Of a DNA stretch of 31,646 bases, positions 9,501 to 19,700 are shown in pieces; positions within the stretch are counted from its first letter, which is position 1, and each line of letters begins with the position of its first letter. The DNA is taken from contig KQ482018.1 of assembly GCA_001430745.1 (NCBI GenBank), positions 542,520-574,165 of the forward strand, in the 5' to 3' direction. Made by a program: the position numbers and the translations under genes. The notes beneath the pieces are model-generated. The model did not search any database. It was not told the origin of the DNA and saw only the letters and a list, made by a program, of their open reading frames with translations. The DNA is from Auxenochlorella pyrenoidosa (lineage: Eukaryota; Chlorophyta; Trebouxiophyceae; Chlorellales; Chlorellaceae).

Positions 9501-11093
9501 CGGGGCATGCACAGGCTCGGGGGCCCAGAGGAGCCGGCAGGGAATGGCAATGCCTCGTCAGCCCGCCTCCGGTTGGTTAACGTGCGCATGTGAGGCGTGC
9601 TTTGTGGGGCAGCCCCAGCCTGACGTGGCGTGCAGGCACCCCTTGCACTCAGAAGTCTGTGCCCACCCGAGTTGCCCCTCAGTCCGCCTGCCGCCTTGCC
9701 CGCCCCGCAGGCGGACAAACCACGGGCTTGCAGCCTTTGCCTGCTATGCGGCATGGGGCGTGATGCTGCCAGCCACGACAGGTGACACCCGTGCCGCCGG
9801 GGACGCGGCGGGGGAGGCCTTGAAAACCCTGGCAGCGGGCGCGCAGGCAGGATCAAGGGTGCACCTTGTGCATGCAGTGCGCCGCCTCGTGAAGCCCTCT
9901 GGCCTCCCCACTGCCTTGACGTGAGCAGTCCCTGTCCCTCCCCCTGCAGTGATGCTGCGCCTGGTGCTGTGGGCGCTGGCCACGCTGCTGCTGCCCACCC
10001 AGCAGGTGTACGGCGGCCCCGGCGGCAGCAGCTACCTGTGGCTGCGCCTCTTCGGGGTGGAACGGTGAGGGGGACGCTGGTGCAGGGCAGGTGTACGCCT
10101 CTTTGGGGTGGAGCGGTGAGGCCCATGCTGTGCAGGGTAAGCGTGCGGCAGCTGCAACGGCTGCGCATGCAGCAGCGGGGCTGGGGCGCGCCGGCTGCAT
10201 TTACGCGGCAGGCAGGGCAGGCGAGAGCATTGCAGAGCGCACTCGCCCTGGAGCGCCCATTGGTGCCGACCCTGCCCACCGCCCTGCTGCTTGCTGCAGG
10301 TGCCCCTGGTCCCTGGCTTCCCTCATTTCATTCTCACTGAGCATCGCCTATTTGATGCTGTCTCTTCGCTGGATGACACGTGAGAGATGGGGGCCGCTGG
10401 GCTGGGCTGGTGGGCACGGCGAGGCAGCGAAATGTGATGCCTGCACCGCGCAACCCACCCTGCCTCCGTGCCCTCCCGCCGCAGACACCGTGCTCGACCT
10501 GTTTTGTGCACTGAACCCGGCGCTCCGGCGGCGACAGCTGGACACCTTCTGCTGGCCCAAGCTCTGGCTCGGCTTTTACCTGAACAATGCCGGTGAGCGT
10601 GGGGCCAGCCCAATGCAGCCCCACAGAAAGCACAATGCAGTATCCTTGTTACACACAGCAAGCCTTGGCCATGCATGGCCCAAAGCCGCTGAGGTATGCC
10701 TCCTGCTGCTGCTGCCGCTGGACTGGCCCTTCTGCCATCAGCTGCTCCTGTGCCCCCACCCCCCCCACCCCCCACCCTCCTTGCCGCCATCGCCTGGCTG
10801 TCAAAAGTACGCACTGGGCACCACGGCCCCTACTGCTGCCAGCGTGGCCCGCTGCATTCCTGCTGCGCCTCTGTCCGTCGTTCCAAGCAGTTGGCATTGG
10901 CATCACCACCTTGCTTGCCACCTCGCCGTCTGAACCCCCGCACTCGCCCCCCCCCCCCCCCCCCCGCCCTGCAGTGATGCCCCTGTGTATTGCCTACACC
11001 TTCCTGACCTCGCACATCGACTGGAGCGGCATTCGCTACTGGCGCAAGGGCGGCAAGGTTGTCAGGGTGCTGCACTCCTTTCACAAAGGCTGA
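6595..11093 (+). CDS. GCS: Ceramide glucosyltransferase (glucosylceramide synthase, GT21)
   Basis: Transfers glucose from UDP-glucose to ceramide to make glucosylceramide, at ER/Golgi membranes. Thirteen exons: 6595-6870, 6991-7093, 7451-7616, 7905-8044, 8341-8435, 8703-8783, 9084-9187, 9308-9397, 9711-9781, 9950-10064, 10300-10379, 10485-10592, 10975-11093 (1548 nt, 515 residues; every phase agrees). Length matches plant enzymes. An N-terminal membrane anchor (about residues 36-51) is followed by the GT-A domain: TVTVVLPVRG, GGLEFVFVLEDKADP, SQKIHNLLAGIRQ, LDDDVLLHPG (acidic triad 201-203), FVWGGCMLFRA, DGGYSDDLTVASKC (296-297) and PRRWWNYLRRQ. Several C-terminal hydrophobic segments follow. 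Intron 8 uses a GC donor (9398, gcaagc). Introns 5 and 10 contain decoy copies of splice junctions, and intron 4 a telomere-like tract. The family assignment is firm; acceptor specificity (which long-chain base) is not visible. Confidence 0.93.
8091..8114 (+). repeat. Short interstitial telomere-like tract (TTTAGGG type)
   Basis: The sequence tttgggtttagttagggtttaggg in GCS intron 4 is about three imperfect units of TTTAGGG, the plant/Chlorella-type telomere repeat. It runs 5' to 3' in the G-rich orientation. Confidence 0.65.
8628..8724 (+). repeat. Duplicated acceptor and exon start, GCS intron 5/exon 6
   Basis: The real exon 6 begins at 8703 after gcgcag with gagcgcaccgagtttgtg. A near copy, gcgcag followed by gagcggaccaagtttgtg, sits 75 bases upstream at 8628 within the intron. 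The copied reading is ERTKFVHLV and then a TAA stop, so use of this acceptor would truncate the enzyme before GGCM. Confidence 0.85.
10045..10145 (+). repeat. Duplicated exon end and donor, GCS exon 10/intron 10
   Basis: The exon 10 end cgcctcttcggggtggaacg plus gtgagg (donor at 10065) recurs 51 bases later as cgcctctttggggtggagcg plus gtgagg (10116). The similarity continues into ...ctggtgcagggcagg/ctgtgcagggtaag. Using the second donor would read CGG-TGA and stop. Confidence 0.85.
10947..10965 (+). repeat. Poly-C tract of 19 bases before GCS exon 13 acceptor
   Basis: Nineteen uninterrupted C form most of the pyrimidine tract just before the acceptor at 10974. Length may be unreliable because homopolymers are error-prone. 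Confidence 0.8.
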
Positions 11094-11459
11094 TTGCCGG
11101 CCCAGTTTTTGGTTGCGCCATGGCCGGCTGTTCGGTACTGGCAAAGGAGCAGTTTAACCCACTTCAGTTGTCCGCTGCGTGGCAGTGCTCACAAAGCACA
11201 AGCATGGGCATTTGGGCGTGGTTCCATTGGCATCCACACACAGTCTTGCAGAGGCTTGCATGGCCTCCTGAGAGCTCGAAATGCACTGGGCATGAGGAGC
11301 ACTCACTGAGTGCCCGCTCACTCCGCTGAGCACGGTGAGCGGACGGAGGTGGGATGCTGAGGCCTCAGGGCGTGTTTGGCGTTCTAATTCTGCTCAAGTT
11401 CGAATCATTGACTACGTCTTAGAATGCCTGCCGCTTGAGATTCTCCTGCAAGAGCTCAC
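11094..11459. other. Intergenic region, GCS to ankyrin-RING gene
   Basis: 366 bases with the 3' UTR of GCS and the 5' region of the next gene. No exon, repeat or TGTAA is recognised. Confidence 0.5.
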
Positions 11460-14400
11460 ATGGGCGGAGCGAGCTCTGTACTGCTGGGTCCCAGGCGACG
11501 GCGCTCCCGCCAGGGGCCCATCCTGCTAAAGATCTGCAGGGATGGAGATGCCGACAAGGCAGCAGCGGTGAGGAGGCCAAGCGGCTTTCGCCTTGCTGTG
11601 CTTGCTAAACCCGCACACCGCAAGGTCGGGGCCAGGTTCATGGCATGTCAGTGTGCATGCAGATGGCGATCGAGCGGGGGGATCGTGAACTCTTAGCGCT
11701 AGTGTCTGCTACCGCCGCCTGCTGCGTGCCGCCTGCAGGTGCTTGCTGCCAGTCCTTCGGCAGCCGCCTACTGCACACTGGAGGGGCTCTCCAGTCTCCA
11801 TGTCTCTGCGGGTGACGACAAAGTACATCGTTTTTGCATACTTTCCCTTGACTCTGGCACCCTTGCCTGCTGTCGCTTGAGCTGCCTGCAGTGCCGGCCA
11901 ACTGAAGCAGCTGCCCATGAACACTCAGTCCCTTCCCCCCCGCCATTCATCACCATGCACATATATTTCACAAACGGCGCAGTTGGGTCGCCCCAACATG
12001 AGTCGTTTACAATCGAAGCATACCGATTCATCATCCTGTCGACTTCTTTGTGTCACAACACACCGCTCGATCTGCTCGCTGCCTCACCGCTCGATTTGCT
12101 CGCTGTCTCCCTGCAGTGTCGCGGCGCGCAGACCTGCTGGAGCAGCTGCTGACAGCCCTGCATGCAGCGGGGGCGGGCAAGCCGCCCAAGGCGGCCCGCC
12201 GCGCGCTCAGCAAGGCGGTGGGTGTCGGCCGCACGCGGCAGCCTGCTCACTCTTGCTGTACGGGTGAACGGATGCTGTGGTGCCGCTTACCCTCTGTTGC
12301 CATCCCGGCTGGCCGGCCCATGTGGAATGCTGCATGTTGCGACAACGCCGCTGCGCTACAGTGGGTGCTCCAGCCGCACCCGCGCTGCTGGCGAACCAAA
12401 AGAAGACAGCCAGCGTCCCGACTGGCTTGCTTGCTTACTTTGAAGAAGACAGGAGGCCTTCCCTGCCGTGCCCTCCCCTGCAGGTGAACCAAAAGAACGT
12501 GCACGGCCAGACCCCGCTCATGCTGGCCTGCCGCGCCGGCGCCGCCGACTGCGTGCGCCTGCTGCTCGAGGCCGGGGCCGACGCCACACTGTTTGACGAC
12601 CTGCAGCAGCGTACCTGCCTGCACTACGCCGGTGGGTGGGGCCTCCAGGGCAGACAGGCTCGGGGGGTGCAGGCATGCGTCACTGCAGGGGCTGGCTGGG
12701 GTCGACCTGCCTGCACCATGCCGGCGGGTGCCCCCGGGTCCTGGGCGCGGGCATGCGTCACTGCAGGGCTGGGCGGGTTGTCCCTGGGCGCTGGGCGGGG
12801 GCACGCGTTGCTGCAATGCTGGCCGGCCGCCTGCCCGCTTCTGCCACTGGGCATTATGAAGACGGCACCTCACCACTTTGGGCTCCACCCTGCCGCACCT
12901 GCGCAGCCATACACGGCTGGGCAGAGGCGATCGATGCTCTGCTGGAAGACGAGTCGGTGCTCCGCACCGGCGAGGCCCAGCAGCAGCAGCAGCAGCAGCT
13001 GGTGCGGCTCAGGGATGCGCACATTCCTGACAGCCAGGGCCACCACCGGTGAGTAGCTGGGCTCAGGCCCTGATTGCTGCTGATTGCCTCTTTTTGCATG
13101 GTTAGCCTTGTGTTGCGCAAAGCAGCCGGTGCCCCCCACCAACGAGCGAGCGGCAGTGGAGGTGTGAGCGACCGACCTCCCACCTCCAGCCCCGCCCCGC
13201 CTCCCGCGCCCCGGACCCCTACCCGGCAGGTACATTGATGGGCGGGACGGATACGGGCTGGCCTCGCTGCACCTGGCGGCCAGCCACGGCCACCTGGCGG
13301 CCGTCAAGGCGCTCCTGAAGTGGGGCGCGTCCCTGCCGGGTGAGGGGACACATGTGGGNNNNNNNNNNNNNNNNNNNNNNNNNNNNNNNNNNNNNNNNNN
13401 NNNNNNNNNNNNNNNNNNNNNNNNNNNNNNNNNNNNNNNNNNNNNNNNNNNNNNNNNNNNNNNNNNNNNNNNNNNNNNNNNNNNNNNNNNNNNNNNNNNN
13501 NNNNNNNNNNNNNNNNNNNNNNNNNNNNNNNNNNNNNNNNNNNNNNNNNNNNNNNNNNNNNNNNNNNNNNNNNNNNNNNNNNNNNNNNNNNNNNNNNNNN
13601 NNNNNNNNNNNNNNNNNNNNNNNNNNNNNNNNNNNNNNNNNNNNNNNNNNNNNNNNNNNNNNNNNNNNNNNNNNNNNNNNNNNNNNNNNNNNNNNNNNNN
13701 NNNNNNNNNNNNNNNNNNNNNNNNNNNNNNNNNNNNNNNNNNNNNNNNNNNNNNNNNNNNNNNNNNNNNNNNNNNNNNNNNNNNNNNNNNNNNNNNNNNN
13801 NNNNNNNNNNNNNNNNNNNNNNNNNNNNNNNNNNNNNNNNNNNNNNNNNNNNNNNNNNNNNNNNNNNNNNNNNNNNNNNNNNNNNNNNNNNNNNNNNNNN
13901 NNNNNNNNNNNNNNNNNNNNNNNNNNNNNNNNNNNNNNNNNNNNNNNNNNNNNNNNNNNNNNNNNNNNNNNNNNNNNNNNNNNNNNNNNNNNNNNNNNNN
14001 NNNNNNNNNNNNNNNNNNNNNNNNNNNNNNNNNNNNNNNNNNNNNNNNNNNNNNNNNNNNNNNNNNNNNNNNNNNNNNNNNNNNNNNNNNNNNNNNNNNN
14101 NNNNNNNNNNNNNNNNNNNNNNNNNNNNNNNNNNNNNNNNNNNNNNNNNNNNNNNNNNNNNNNNNNNNNNNNNNNNNNNNNNNNNNNNNNNNNNNNNNNN
14201 NNNNNNNNNNNNNNNNNNNNNNNNNNNNNNNNNNNNNNNNNNNNNNNNNNNNNNNNNNNNNNNNNNNNNNNNNNNNNNNNNNNNNNNNNNNNNNNNNNNN
14301 TCGGCCCGACCCCGCCCCCCCCCCCCCCCCCCTCCGGCCGCCCTGTATACTCAGAAGCATGTCGGCCCTGTGTGGGAAGGGAAGGCAGGGGCAGCAAAGC

Positions 14401-16143
14401 AGACGCGCTGCTCTGCACAGGCGGCCAGCCTGCACCGCGCACGCACATGCATGCCATGCCCCACCCCACACCACCCCACCCCACCCCCGCCGGTGCGCTG
14501 TCGCGCCCTGCCCCGACCCGCGCCGCAGTGCGCTGCAACTCTGTGTACGGCATGGGCAGCCCGGGAGACCACTGGGCGCCCAGCTCCACGCCCCTGCACC
14601 ATGCCGCGGCGGGCGGCAGGGGCCGGGTCGTGCAAGCCATCCTGCAGGCGGCGGCGGAGCGGCAGCGAGCCGAGCCCCAGACGCCCGACATTCGGCTGCT
14701 GCGCGACTTCCGAGGTGGGGCGGGGAAGTGTGGGCTGAGCTGGATGGTGTGGTGTGGTCTGGGGTTGGGTGACTGTTGAAGCGAGGCCTGGCTCGCGGCT
14801 GGGCGACGGGCCTGGGCAAAGGCATCCGGCTGCGCCCGGGCACTCGGGCCGAGTGGCGCAGGAAGGAAAGAGGGGTGTTTGCATGGGGGGTAGCCCGAGG
14901 CTGGCGTAAGCACCCTCCTGGCATGTTGCCAGGCGCTGCCGGCACTCAGCGCCGCTCCGCGCACGCACAGGCCCATGCTCCTGTCCCTGCCGCCCTCACC
15001 ATCCCGCTGTGCAGGGCAGCGGCCGTATGATGTAGCAGCTTCCAGGGGGCACCGCCAGCTGCTATGGGCGCTCAACCCGCGCGTCCCGCTGGCGGCGCTG
15101 CTGCAGCAGCCAGCGGCAGCCCCCGCCGTGCCGCGCCTGGCGGCTCTGGCCGCTGCTGCGCTGCGCCGTGAGCTGCTGCGGCAGTTGGGGGCGGTCCGAG
15201 TGGCGGGAGCAGGTTCCGCGGCCGTCACGGCAGCAGCTGCCGCTGCTGCTGGGCTTGCGCAAGAAGGAGGCCGTCACAGCAGGCGCAGCACCGGTGCCGC
15301 TTCCCAAGAGGCCCCCTCCCACGGGGCTGCTGCGCATGCTGCTGTCCATTCGCGCCCTCTCTTGATGATGGCCCGCCTCAGCGGCGGCTGCGGCGGCAGC
15401 GGCGCGCGGCCAGTCCCGGCCCCGGCTGGCGAGTGCGCCGCCACGTGCACCCCTGCTTGGCCGCACCAACACCTCTGCCGGCATGCCAGCACAGGCACCG
15501 GGGGCAGGCTGCACAGGAGGAATGCCAGCGACAGCGGCGTCGTGCTGGGTGCCTTTCGGCCGCCGGAGCCGCCAGCACGGGCGGCTGCGGGCGGCGGCGG
15601 CGGCAGCCTCTCAGGCAGCTGGCGGGGGGGCACAGCATACGCCTCGCTGTTCGCTGGACCCCAGCTGCTGCTGCCCCAGCGGAGTGCTGGCCCGCCGCAG
15701 CTGCTGGCAGCGCAGCTGAGCGGTGGCTCGGGCTGCACGCTGACAGAGATGGCAGCTGTGGCATGCAGCATCCTGGGCTGCAACACAGCAACCTCAGTCA
15801 CGTCTGCAGCAGGCGAGTGATGCTGTCGGCGCTGCCGCCTTCCAGCCCGCTCATGCGTCCAAGCAGCAAGCGAATGCCCCACTGCCTCTATCCATGTATT
15901 TGGCCGTTGAGGCTACCTGGCCAACATGGTATGCGTCTGCCCACCTGCACTCCTCTCGCTTCTGCAGGGTGCCCCATCTGCCTGGACTCGTCCCTCGAGG
16001 TCGCTGCCACACCCTGCGGCCACGGCCTGTGCCTGGAGTGCGCGCAGCACCTGAGCGCCGAGGATTGCGTGCCGGCAGCTGCAACGCCGCCGCTGTGCCC
16101 GCTGTGCCGAGGCGTGATGAGCGGGTTCTGCTCCCTGGCCTGA
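11460..16143 (+). CDS. Ankyrin-repeat RING E3 ubiquitin ligase, XB3/XBAT-like
   Basis: Nine exons: 11460-11567, 11739-11811, 12117-12217, 12484-12631, 12907-13048, 13230-13339, 14529-14714, 15015-15812, 15968-16143 (1842 nt, 613 residues). All phases agree, including across the N gap, so the gap is probably entirely intronic. The start MGGASS fits an N-myristoylation signal, as in plant XB3-type ligases. Ankyrin repeats span about residues 37-300 (e.g. GQTPLMLACRAGAADCVRLL, RTCLHYAAIHGWAEAIDALL, LASLHLAASHGHLAAVKALL, STPLHHAAAGG, QRPYDVAASRGHRQLL). A Q7 run is at 168-174. A long Ala/Gly/Ser-rich linker (about 310-550) precedes a C-terminal C3HC4 RING: Cys557, 560, 572, His574, Cys577, 580, 599, 602. 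Likely role: membrane-anchored substrate-selecting E3. Intron 8 has a GC donor (15813, gcgagt). Substrate unknown. Confidence 0.88.
12063..12110 (+). repeat. 24-base tandem duplication at an acceptor pyrimidine tract
   Basis: ccgctcgatctgctcgctgc (from 12063) and ccgctcgatttgctcgctgt (from 12087) are adjacent copies with a 24-base period. They end six bases before exon 3 of the ankyrin-RING gene, so they make up its branch/pyrimidine region. Confidence 0.85.
12613..12820 (+). repeat. Duplicated exon end/donor and intronic repeats in the ankyrin-RING gene
   Basis: The exon 4 end and donor, acctgcctgcactacgccgg followed by tgggtg (from 12613; donor 12632), recurs in degraded form 92 bases later as acctgcctgcaccatgccgg followed by cgggtg (12705). 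The downstream motif gcatgcgtcactgcaggg occurs at 12673 and 12751, with a diverged third copy at about 12801. This looks like a decayed tandem array starting in the exon. Confidence 0.8.
12978..12998 (+). repeat. Coding (CAG)7 repeat
   Basis: Seven perfect CAG codons give a Q7 run between ankyrin repeats in exon 5 of the ankyrin-RING gene. It is probably length-variable between strains. Confidence 0.95.
13359..14300. other. Assembly gap (942 N)
   Basis: A run of 942 undetermined bases, bordered on the right by a C-rich run that may explain assembly failure. The exon ending at 13339 (phase 1) and the exon starting at 14529 join in frame and give continuous ankyrin-type sequence, so no missing exon is required. 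Confidence 0.98.
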
Positions 16144-16752
16144 GCCGAAGGCCATGGCTTCGCACTCTCTTATCCACTTTCTTGTCCAGTTTTGAATGCT
16201 CCTTCTGTCGGCCATCTGCCGTTTAGTTTTCGCCTTTCATATGCTTGCGACAGCCACTTGTCAGCAGCGCCACCTGATTGTGCGGCAGCAACCTGCCGGG
16301 AGCGCTGCCTGGTGCTGCCAGTCAAGCAAACAAATGTGCCCCTCCTTTCAATCGATCAATCTATCCAGCTATGTGCTCTTTTATACTCATGCTCGCCTTC
16401 CAGCATAGGCGCTGTTCCTGTCTGAAAGCACCTGCACTCCTTGGCGCTGTGCAATTCTGATTGCTGATCGGCTCATGAGCTGATTGCTCATGCGGCAAGG
16501 AATTGAGGGCACCCAATGCCAGGGCACACCTATGCATATATCAAGCTGCTACTCCTTCATGAGCGTGCTGCAAACATCCTGTCTCACGCAGTTTGGGGGG
16601 TGCAATTGAAGACAGGCACCGGGGTGCTGGGGGGAGGTGGGCGGTCAGCAGCCCGTGCCACGTCACCAGGGCGGCATGGGCAGGCCATAATGATCATGCT
16701 GCATCGGAGTCGCAATGTCATCTGAGGTCTGTAGGCCCCTCCACCGGCAGCC
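16144..16752. other. Intergenic region before the S74 gene
   Basis: 609 bases, visibly AT-richer than the exons. Holds the 3' UTR of the ankyrin-RING gene and the promoter/5' UTR of the S74 gene. A ten-base palindrome gctcatgagc is present near 16470. No exon or TGTAA is recognised. Confidence 0.5.
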
Positions 16753-19700
16753 ATGGAGGCGCAGGGGCCGGCCCTGAACTGGGCCGCGGACGTGTCCGAG
16801 GGGCGGGACCTTGGCAACGAGGTGCTAGACTCTCTGCTGCGCGCCCTGATTAATGGAGCGCCAGAGGCTGCAGCGCTGGAGGCAGCACACGCGTTGAGGT
16901 TTCTTGGAGCGGAGGACGCGGCGCAGGTGGGCGGGCGCGCCGGGGCGCTGCTGGGGAGACGAGCGGTGACTGCGGGCAAGCGGCACGGGCACTGCCTGGC
17001 AGGAGGCCAGCTCAGCAGGCTGCAGCCGTGCACAGGCACCCCACAAAAACTACCATACACTGAAACCCTCTGAATTCTTGCAGCTGCCGTACATGGCGGC
17101 GCTGGCACAGCAGCGGTACAGCCACAGCCGAGGCCAGCAGAGGGGCCTGCTGGTGTCTGCGCTGGCAGGCAGGATGGGCCTCGACGACCTGAAGAGCAGC
17201 CGCAAGGGGCGGCAGGCCAAGCGGCCCCGCACAGCGCAGGAGCCAGGGCCGGCGGGTGGCGGCGCCGGCGAGGGTCGCTACTACCCCGGCGGAGGCCATG
17301 GCAACGAAACAACATTCCACCCGCCGCGCACTCAAGCAGCAGCAGCGGCAGGGCCGTACACACTGGCAGTGCGCCGCTGCACCTATCTGGACCTGCCTGG
17401 CTCGCAGCGCCAGCGATACGATGAGCTGGCAGGGTGCATGAAGGAACTGGGCAGGGGTGACCCCGGCAGGCAGCAGCTCAAGCAGGAGAGCAGGCAGCTG
17501 CCGGGCACCCTGGTGGTGAGGGCTTCCAGGCAGGCTGTCCCCGACTGCAGATATGGGGAAGCAAGAGGCGTAGCGCTGCATCCAGCAGAGTGCGTTCTGT
17601 TGTGTCGTTTGCAAAGCCCTGCACATCACTCAGTGTGACGACGCTCTTCGGTGCTGCTTCTGTGCGCCGCCGCGCAGTGGGCCGTGACCGAGGCAGTGCG
17701 AGTGCTGGAGCAGCCGGCGCATGAGCAGGCGACAGGCAGCATCATCAGCACCTCGAGGGAGGACAGCACCCTGTGGCTGACTGTCAACAACCTGCCGGCG
17801 CTGCAGCTGTCGGCAGGTGCGCTACTGGGAGGGCCTGCACTGAGCAAAGCATGCCAGCATGGTTGTGGACGGTGAGGTTGTGCATGGCAGGGCACCCCTG
17901 TGTCTAGTGTACGGCCGCAGTGCTGCACACCTTCAACTTCATTCCGAGACAAAAGGGCCACAGCTTGCACTTTCCTACCCCTGCAGGCCGCAGCATAGTG
18001 CATGTGGAAGGGCTGCACCCAAGTGCCGATGGCCACCGCACAGTGGACCTTCTGCGGGACGGGCGAGTCGGCATCAAGGGCATGGCGGCGGTGCCAGGAA
18101 TGGCGAAGCCGCCGCAGGGCGCCAAGATCAGGTGGGGATGCAGGTTGCTGCTGCTGCCGCCGCCGCCGCCGCTGCTGCTGCTGCTAGCTCCGCACAGTGC
18201 TTCTCGACAGCGCAGGGGCATGCAGTTGGGAGGCTGGAGCTTTCCCTGCACAGGGTGCACAACGAGCCTGTCTGAACTGCCGTGTGGGCCTGTTGGCTTG
18301 CTCGCGAGGAGGGGCGCCTGGGCAGGCAAGCGCAGCGTGTCCTGTCACGTGAAATGCAGGGTGACGCATCGGCTGGACGATTGTGCGGCTCTGTACCACT
18401 TTCGCCTGGCAGTGGCCATACCTGAGCAGCCGCAGGCAGGCGCAGACGCAGCTGCTGCAGCAGCAGCAGCAGCTGCCGCATTTCCGGTTGCACACAGCGG
18501 CCAGCAGCAGCAGCAGCTCGTGGCGCCGCAGCCTCTGCTGCCTACTGGGCTGGGCATGCCGGTCCCTATTGCGGGTGCAGCCTTCCCGCAGGTCCCGTTT
18601 GGCCTCCAGCCCATGCCAGGTCTGATTGGCGACCAGCCAGTGCCGGGCCTGCCAATGGCGCTGCCTGTGCCAGGCCCCCTGCCCCCCATCACCGGCCTGG
18701 CCGCCAGGCCAGCCGCTTTTGCAGCCCTGCCAGCTGCACAGGCGCCGCCCGTGGCAGCAATGGGTGCTGCGCCCCCGCTCCTGGCCCCTGCCAGCGGAGG
18801 GGGTGAGGGGGCCAGTGGTGCAGGGGGCGACGGGCCGTCAGGTGGCCTCGATTTCCTGGACCCGGATGCCTCGGCTGACAAGCACTTCAAGTCAGTGACG
18901 CTGGGTCAGGCGTCGGCGGCCCAGGCAAGCAGGCACTCCAGATTCCCCCTGCCTTGCACTGCCTGTCTGTCTGTCGGACTGCCTGCCTGCCTGGCTATCT
19001 GCCCGCCCATCTGCCCTGCAGCCCTGCAAGCTGCCCGCGTTGCAGCCACTGCCATGCAGCCCCGAGACCCCGGCGTCAGCCTGCCCTCGAACCCGGCCTT
19101 GGACGTCCGCAACGATGCCATCTTTAGGCGGGACGTGTATGTGCTGGGCCGGGTGCTTGATGAGCTGTCTGATGAGCGGTTGAAGACAGACGTGAGCTGG
19201 GCAGGGGGCTGGCATGGGGTGGGGCATCAGGGCAGGCTGGCCACCAGCTGCAGCCCTGCACTCTGAGCGTGGGCATGCCTGGGCGGGGCTGACCTGTTCG
19301 AGCGCGGCATCCCTGACACCTCAAGCCCTTGCACCCATGGTGCCAGCCACACTCACTGCACACCACGGCCTGCGAGCCCTCTGCCGCCTGCCCAGCCAGG
19401 GTCGGTGTCGTTGTGGTTTAACACACTTCAAGCCTACACACGCAAGCTTGCTTGTTAAGCTTGCTTAACCTCTGCAGGTGCGAGCCCTAGAAGGCTCCCT
19501 GGAGCTGCTGCGCCGGCTGGAGCCGGTGGTGTATGCCTGGAGGGCCGACCCGCGGGGACCCCGGGCGGCTGGCTTCCTGGCCCAGAAGCTGCGAGCGGTT
19601 CTGCCAGAGGTGCCTGGTGGTGGTGGTGGTGTGTGGGTGTGTGGGTGTGTGGGGGTGGGGGTGGGGGGGCCGCGCGGCGGATGGCAGCCCTGCAGCCAGC

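Noticed and set aside
12870..15228. Long minus-strand frames across the N gap
   Set aside because: Their length comes from undetermined bases, and the flanks are antisense to confirmed ankyrin exons.
16753..18131. Calling the S74 protein MYRF
   Set aside because: The S74 dyad and helix fit MYRF as well as phage spikes, but I cannot see the Ndt80 DNA-binding domain or a clear membrane segment after the S74 domain.
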